Positions 6,517-9,158 of a stretch of 9,158 bases of DNA are shown one piece after another. The notes under the pieces were generated by a model that was given only the letters and a program-made list of their open reading frames with translations, did no database searches and was not told the DNA's origin. Position numbers and translations under genes: made by a program. Source of the DNA: CAZAGT01 sp964484515 (GTDB lineage Bacteria > Desulfobacterota > DSM-4660 > Desulfatiglandales > HGW-15). The DNA lies in the NCBI GenBank assembly GCA_964484515.1, contig CAZAGT010000199.1, positions 1-9,158 of the forward strand. The letters are read 5' to 3'. Position 1 is the stretch's first letter. Each line of letters opens with the position of its first letter.

Positions 6517-7548
6517 TTACCTGGGCAGGTACTTCTTGGGGAACTTGACGACGAAGGTGTAATAGGTATCCACGATGTTACCCACCCGGACGGGACACAC
6601 CTGGGCGCACAACTGGTAGGCGTCCCACCTGTCGAAGCCGTAGTCCTCCACCAGCCAATTCACCATATCCACATAGGCGATCCGGATCGCGTCGTCGGCC
6701 GGCCGGGCGCTGCCCGCCGACATGATGTACTCGTCGTTTTCAAAGCGAGGCGTATTCACCTTCTTCCCCTTGATCAGGGGCAGCACGTCGATGGTCACAT
6801 AGGCGGCCGCCTCGACCGCGACCCCGCAGGTCTCACCGTCCCCTTGAGCCAGGTGAACATCACCGGTGCTCCACATCGCCCCCTTCACGTTGACCGGTAG
6901 ATAGACCGTGGTGCCAGGGGCGGTCTCGACGCAATCCATGTTCCCGCCGTGGAAGTACGGCGTGAGGGAATGAAACCGCTCCCCGTCGGCCGGGGCGGTT
7001 CCGAGGGTCCCGACAAAGGGGTGCATTGGGATCTCCACCTCGTATCTCCCTGGGCCGAAGCGGGAGACGAATTTGACCGTCCCCTTGTACTTGTCGATCG
7101 GGTAGACCCAGGTGATCTCCGGGAGGGGATCGTTGAGCATGCTGGTGAACCGCGTGGGGGTCAAGAATCCAAAATAGGGGACAAAGGTGCTCCAGCCTTG
7201 CTCGACCGCGGGTTCAATGCTGATGATCTTGAGGACCAGGGTGTCGCCCGGCTCCGCGCCCTCCACATAGATAGGACCGGTCTGGGGGTTGACCGCGGGC
7301 CAGATCGGTGCCATCGCCTTGGAGAAGATGTCGTCGGTACTCTTTACCTTCCCTTGCGCGGCGTCCTCGGTCCAGAGCCTGACCCGGTCGCCCGGCTTGA
7401 TCTTTAAAATAGGGGTTCCACCACCAAAGAGGTAATAGAACTCCGATGGCCTGGGCGTATATTCCCATTCCTTGGCGAAAACGGTTCCAACCGAACTCAA
7501 AACCATAGCGATAATCACAATCCCTGCTAGAGCTACTCTCTTTTTCAT
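6517..7548 (-). CDS. Exported acetamidase/formamidase-family protein
   Basis: The 343-residue product belongs to the FmdA/AmdA family, whose characterised members hydrolyse formamide or short amides to the acid and ammonia. Family signatures are IPMHPFVGTLGTAP (173-186), YFHGGNMDC (198-206) and DVHLAQGDGETCGVAVE (230-246). Unusually for this family, the protein starts with a classic Sec signal peptide: MKKR, a hydrophobic core, and a likely cleavage after VFA at residue 25. It should therefore act outside the cytoplasm. Two cysteines lie in LCAQVCPVRVG (C314, C318), and others at 206 and 241, which could form disulfides in the periplasm. ATG 7548 is chosen because GGAGGGAGAG (7561-7552 on the - strand) lies just upstream; an ATG at 7563 would place the ribosome site inside the gene and give the signal peptide an odd acidic extension. 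It appears monocistronic with its own terminator. Real substrate unknown. Confidence 0.88.
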   Translation of the reverse strand: MKKRVALAGIVIIAMVLSSVGTVFAKEWEYTPRPSEFYYLFGGGTPILKIKPGDRVRLWTEDAAQGKVKSTDDIFSKAMAPIWPAVNPQTGPIYVEGAEPGDTLVLKIISIEPAVEQGWSTFVPYFGFLTPTRFTSMLNDPLPEITWVYPIDKYKGTVKFVSRFGPGRYEVEIPMHPFVGTLGTAPADGERFHSLTPYFHGGNMDCVETAPGTTVYLPVNVKGAMWSTGDVHLAQGDGETCGVAVEAAAYVTIDVLPLIKGKKVNTPRFENDEYIMSAGSARPADDAIRIAYVDMVNWLVEDYGFDRWDAYQLCAQVCPVRVGNIVDTYYTFVVKFPKKYLPR

Positions 7549-7853
7549 TGTCTCTCCCTCCATCAAATGGGGTTATGCAGCCATCCTCTCAAACAACGGC
7601 ATCAAGCGCTGAATCCATCTTTAACTCATTTCCGGCTGACCTAAGGGAATTGACAGGAGGTTCGTCTGGAAGATCTGTTTTACGCCGTAAGAAGACACTT
7701 GGACTTAGTGTTAAGGCTCTTCTAGAGACTAGACTTACGACCAAGGACATGTCTGTTAGCACTCAGCTCATGTCACATAAGATGCTGAAGGAATGTTAAG
7801 GGCGGACGAAGCCGAAGTAACATGCTCCCGACAAAACAAAAGTGCTCTGCTGG

Positions 7854-8018
7854 GAGCGGGTTCAAACCAATTTGAGACTTTTCTCCACGGTTAGGTCGCT
7901 TGAGTTAGGTTTGTGAGATTGACGATCCATGACTACCCTCAAATCGTACCTTATTCAAATCAACGAGGTGAGTCAATCAAAACTCACCGCCAGTCTTCGT
8001 TGGGAGCAGAACCCGCTC
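7854..8018. repeat. Spaced 10-nt inverted repeat enclosing about 145 nt
   Basis: GAGCGGGTTC at 7854-7863 and GAACCCGCTC at 8009-8018 are perfect reverse complements. TGGGAGC also recurs directly at 7851 and 8001. A transcript could fold with this as a closing helix around the stem-loop at 7967-7988. One perfect 10-nt pair in a stretch this size is not far from chance, so the support is modest. Confidence 0.35.
7967..7988. repeat. Small stem-loop
   Basis: GGTGAGT (7967-7973) pairs with ACTCACC (7982-7988) across the 8-nt loop CAATCAAA. It could be an operator-like palindrome or part of a structured leader. No T run follows. Confidence 0.4.
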
Positions 8019-8073
8019 GTTTCCCTGTAGGGCTCAAGAAACCTCTTTTCTTACCCTCTCTCTGTCTCTCGGC

Positions 8074-8102
8074 TTGACAGCGATCTACCGAGCAGGCATG
8101 AA
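8074..8102 (+). promoter_or_regulatory. Possible sigma-70 type promoter for the HAD gene
   Basis: A perfect -35 hexamer TTGACA at 8074-8079 is followed after 17 nt by CATGAA (8097-8102), which matches the -10 consensus at only three of six positions. It lies about 50 nt before the HAD start codon on the right strand. The poor -10 keeps this tentative. Confidence 0.3.
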
Positions 8103-8151
8103 GTACGGACTTGCTCTCGGGCAAAAGCCTTCTTGAGCTAAGGGCTGCGCA

Positions 8152-8814
8152 ATGTCATATTCGGCTGTTTTTTGGGATAACGATGGCGTGCTGGTAGACT
8201 CGGAACGGCTCTATTTCCAGGCGACGCAACAGGTGCTCCGATCCGTCGGCGTCGATTTGAGTCTGGAGCGGTATCGCCGTCTCTACCTCAAGAAATCTCG
8301 AGGGGCGTGGCATCTGGCGGTTGAGAAGGGTGTTCCCGCAACGGACGTGGAGCGATTACGTGCAAAGCGGAATCGGATTTATGCAGAACTACTGCGAGTG
8401 GAGAACCTGGCCATCGACGGCGCGGCGCAGACCCTTGAGGCCCTGGCGGGCCGCGTCCTCTTGGGCGTGGTGACGAGCTCGCATAGGGATCATTTCGAGA
8501 TCATCCACGCCCGCACCGGATTCTCCAGGTTCTTCGACTTTGTGATCACGGGCGACGATGTCAAGGAAACAAAGCCGAGCCCGGAACCTTACTTGCGCGC
8601 CCTGGAGAAATCCGGCCGTAAGCCTGGAGATTGCGTTGTCATCGAGGATTCCATGCGCGGTCTGATCGCAGCCAAAGAGGCGGGGCTGGCATGCTGGATT
8701 ATCCCGACAGAGTTGACCAAGTACAGCGAGTTCCGGCAAGCAGACCGGGTGCTAGGTAGCCTCGCCGAGGTCGTCCCGCTGCTTGTCCCCAACCAGCCTA
8801 ACGATGGATCGTAG
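8152..8814 (+). CDS. HAD-superfamily hydrolase, beta-phosphoglucomutase-like
   Basis: A 220-residue cytosolic HAD subfamily I enzyme, probably a sugar-phosphate phosphatase or phosphomutase. Motif I is WDNDGVLVDSE with nucleophile D9 and acid/base D11; Asn replaces the usual Phe between them. A helical cap lies at about 17-85. Motif II is VVTSS (T108, S109), motif III is KETKPSPEPY (K141), and motif IV is VIEDSMRGLIAAKEAG (E165, D166). All catalytic positions are present and the length is typical. TAAGGG at 8139-8144 is placed 7 nt before ATG 8152. The gene stands alone and converges with the cupin gene 46 nt downstream. The substrate cannot be read from the sequence; the DGVLVDSE pattern is shared by beta-phosphoglucomutase, phosphoglycolate phosphatase and sugar-alcohol phosphatases. 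Confidence 0.88.
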   Translation: MSYSAVFWDNDGVLVDSERLYFQATQQVLRSVGVDLSLERYRRLYLKKSRGAWHLAVEKGVPATDVERLRAKRNRIYAELLRVENLAIDGAAQTLEALAGRVLLGVVTSSHRDHFEIIHARTGFSRFFDFVITGDDVKETKPSPEPYLRALEKSGRKPGDCVVIEDSMRGLIAAKEAGLACWIIPTELTKYSEFRQADRVLGSLAEVVPLLVPNQPNDGS

Positions 8815-8860
8815 GCATCCCTGCCGAGAAGACGTGACATCCCACCTCGAAAGGTACTAC

Positions 8861-9157
8861 TCACATCTCCGGGGCCGAGGAAGGCACAAGGCATACAAAC
8901 ACAAATGGATCATCGCCAGGGTTTCTGAGTTGATGCTCCTCGCCGGCGGGGATGAAGATGACCGTTCCCGGCTTGACCGGCACCCACTTCCCTTCAGCGA
9001 GCACCTCTCCGTGGCCTGAATAGACAAAGACTTCGTGCTCCCACGCGTGGGTGTGATGATGGGATAACGTACCCTTCGGTAATTCAAACACACGCATACA
9101 GAAATTGTTGGAACCGTCGGCTTTGCCGATCACGACTCTTCCGATCACGCCCTTCAT
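8861..9157 (-). CDS. Small cupin-domain protein, probably 5'-truncated by the window edge
   Basis: At least 98 residues of a single cupin barrel. Motif 1 is HHHTHAWEHE (33-42), supplying the metal-binding histidines H35 and H37 and glutamate at 40 or 42. Motif 2 is GTVIFIPAGEEHQLRN (64-79), an exact match to the G(X)5PXG(X)2H(X)3N pattern with H75 as third His. A metal site is therefore intact. Such small cupins act as sugar isomerases, dioxygenases or simple ligand-binding proteins, and the sequence does not decide which. The ATG at 9157-9155 is one base from the window end, so no ribosome site can be seen. Single-domain cupins of this type usually have some 10-20 more residues before this point, so the true start is probably outside. 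Confidence 0.82.
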   Translation of the reverse strand: MKGVIGRVVIGKADGSNNFCMRVFELPKGTLSHHHTHAWEHEVFVYSGHGEVLAEGKWVPVKPGTVIFIPAGEEHQLRNPGDDPFVFVCLVPSSAPEM

Positions 9158-9158
9158 T

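Larger units (their letters stand above)
7567..8151. other. Intergenic stretch without a convincing gene
   Basis: About 585 nt between the divergent amidase and HAD genes. A short open frame on the + strand (7548-7799) overlaps the amidase ribosome site, is rich in Ser/Thr, has no recognisable domain and no ribosome site, so I do not call it. An AGGAGG at 7655-7660 has no start codon at a useful distance. The stretch contains several small inverted repeats, described separately, and presumably the promoters of both flanking genes. I see no tRNA, rRNA or known riboswitch. Confidence 0.6.

Noticed and set aside
7561..7700. Sigma-54 or sigma-70 promoter for the amidase gene on the - strand
   Set aside because: No pair of hexamers with acceptable spacing and no GG/GC elements with the right sigma-54 spacing could be found.
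7548..7799. 83-residue open frame on the + strand beside the amidase gene
   Set aside because: It begins inside the amidase 5' end, has no ribosome site, no domain, and a Ser/Thr-rich composition typical of a chance frame.
7850..7880. tRNA T-arm-like sequence GGTTCAAACC
   Set aside because: The flanking bases do not form the 5-bp T stem and no D arm, anticodon arm or acceptor stem can be found around it.

Overview
The window is bacterial, moderately GC-rich DNA with good Shine-Dalgarno sequences before most genes. The HflC protein closely resembles those of anaerobic Desulfobacterota-type and related Gram-negative lineages. The genes for periplasm-facing HflK/HflC-type proteins and a Sec signal peptide on an amidase also point to a two-membrane bacterium. 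The taxonomic guess is family-level inference only.

Positions 109-2206 (+) hold a short Entner-Doudoroff module: a KDPG/KHG aldolase (eda) with an extra C-terminal VOC-like domain, then a PfkB-type 2-keto-3-deoxygluconate kinase (kdgK). Together they take 2-keto-3-deoxygluconate through KDPG to pyruvate and glyceraldehyde-3-phosphate. Whatever produces the KDG lies outside the window.

Positions 2321-6415 (+) are the most unusual part, a cluster of SPFH/band-7 (HflK/HflC family) genes. It begins with a 104-residue remnant holding only the N-terminus of an HflK paralogue, followed by a 44-nt hairpin. Next is a 581-residue protein in which a six-helix cation diffusion facilitator (CDF) membrane domain replaces the usual short N-terminus of an HflK-like protein. 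Then come a normal HflC and a second full HflK with a low-complexity insert and a proline-rich tail. The predicted topology of the fusion is self-consistent: six CDF helices end in the cytoplasm, a basic linker follows, and a seventh helix puts the SPFH domain in the periplasm, as in ordinary HflK. This suggests a metal-efflux module built physically into an HflKC-like cage, possibly made of three different SPFH subunits.

Positions 6429-7548 (-) hold a secreted acetamidase/formamidase-family protein with its own terminator, which it shares as a barrier with the convergent SPFH operon. Positions 7567-8151 are about 585 nt with no convincing gene, carrying small inverted repeats and a weak promoter. 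Positions 8152-8814 (+) encode a HAD-family phosphatase/phosphomutase. Positions 8861-9157 (-) encode a small cupin that probably continues past the right edge.
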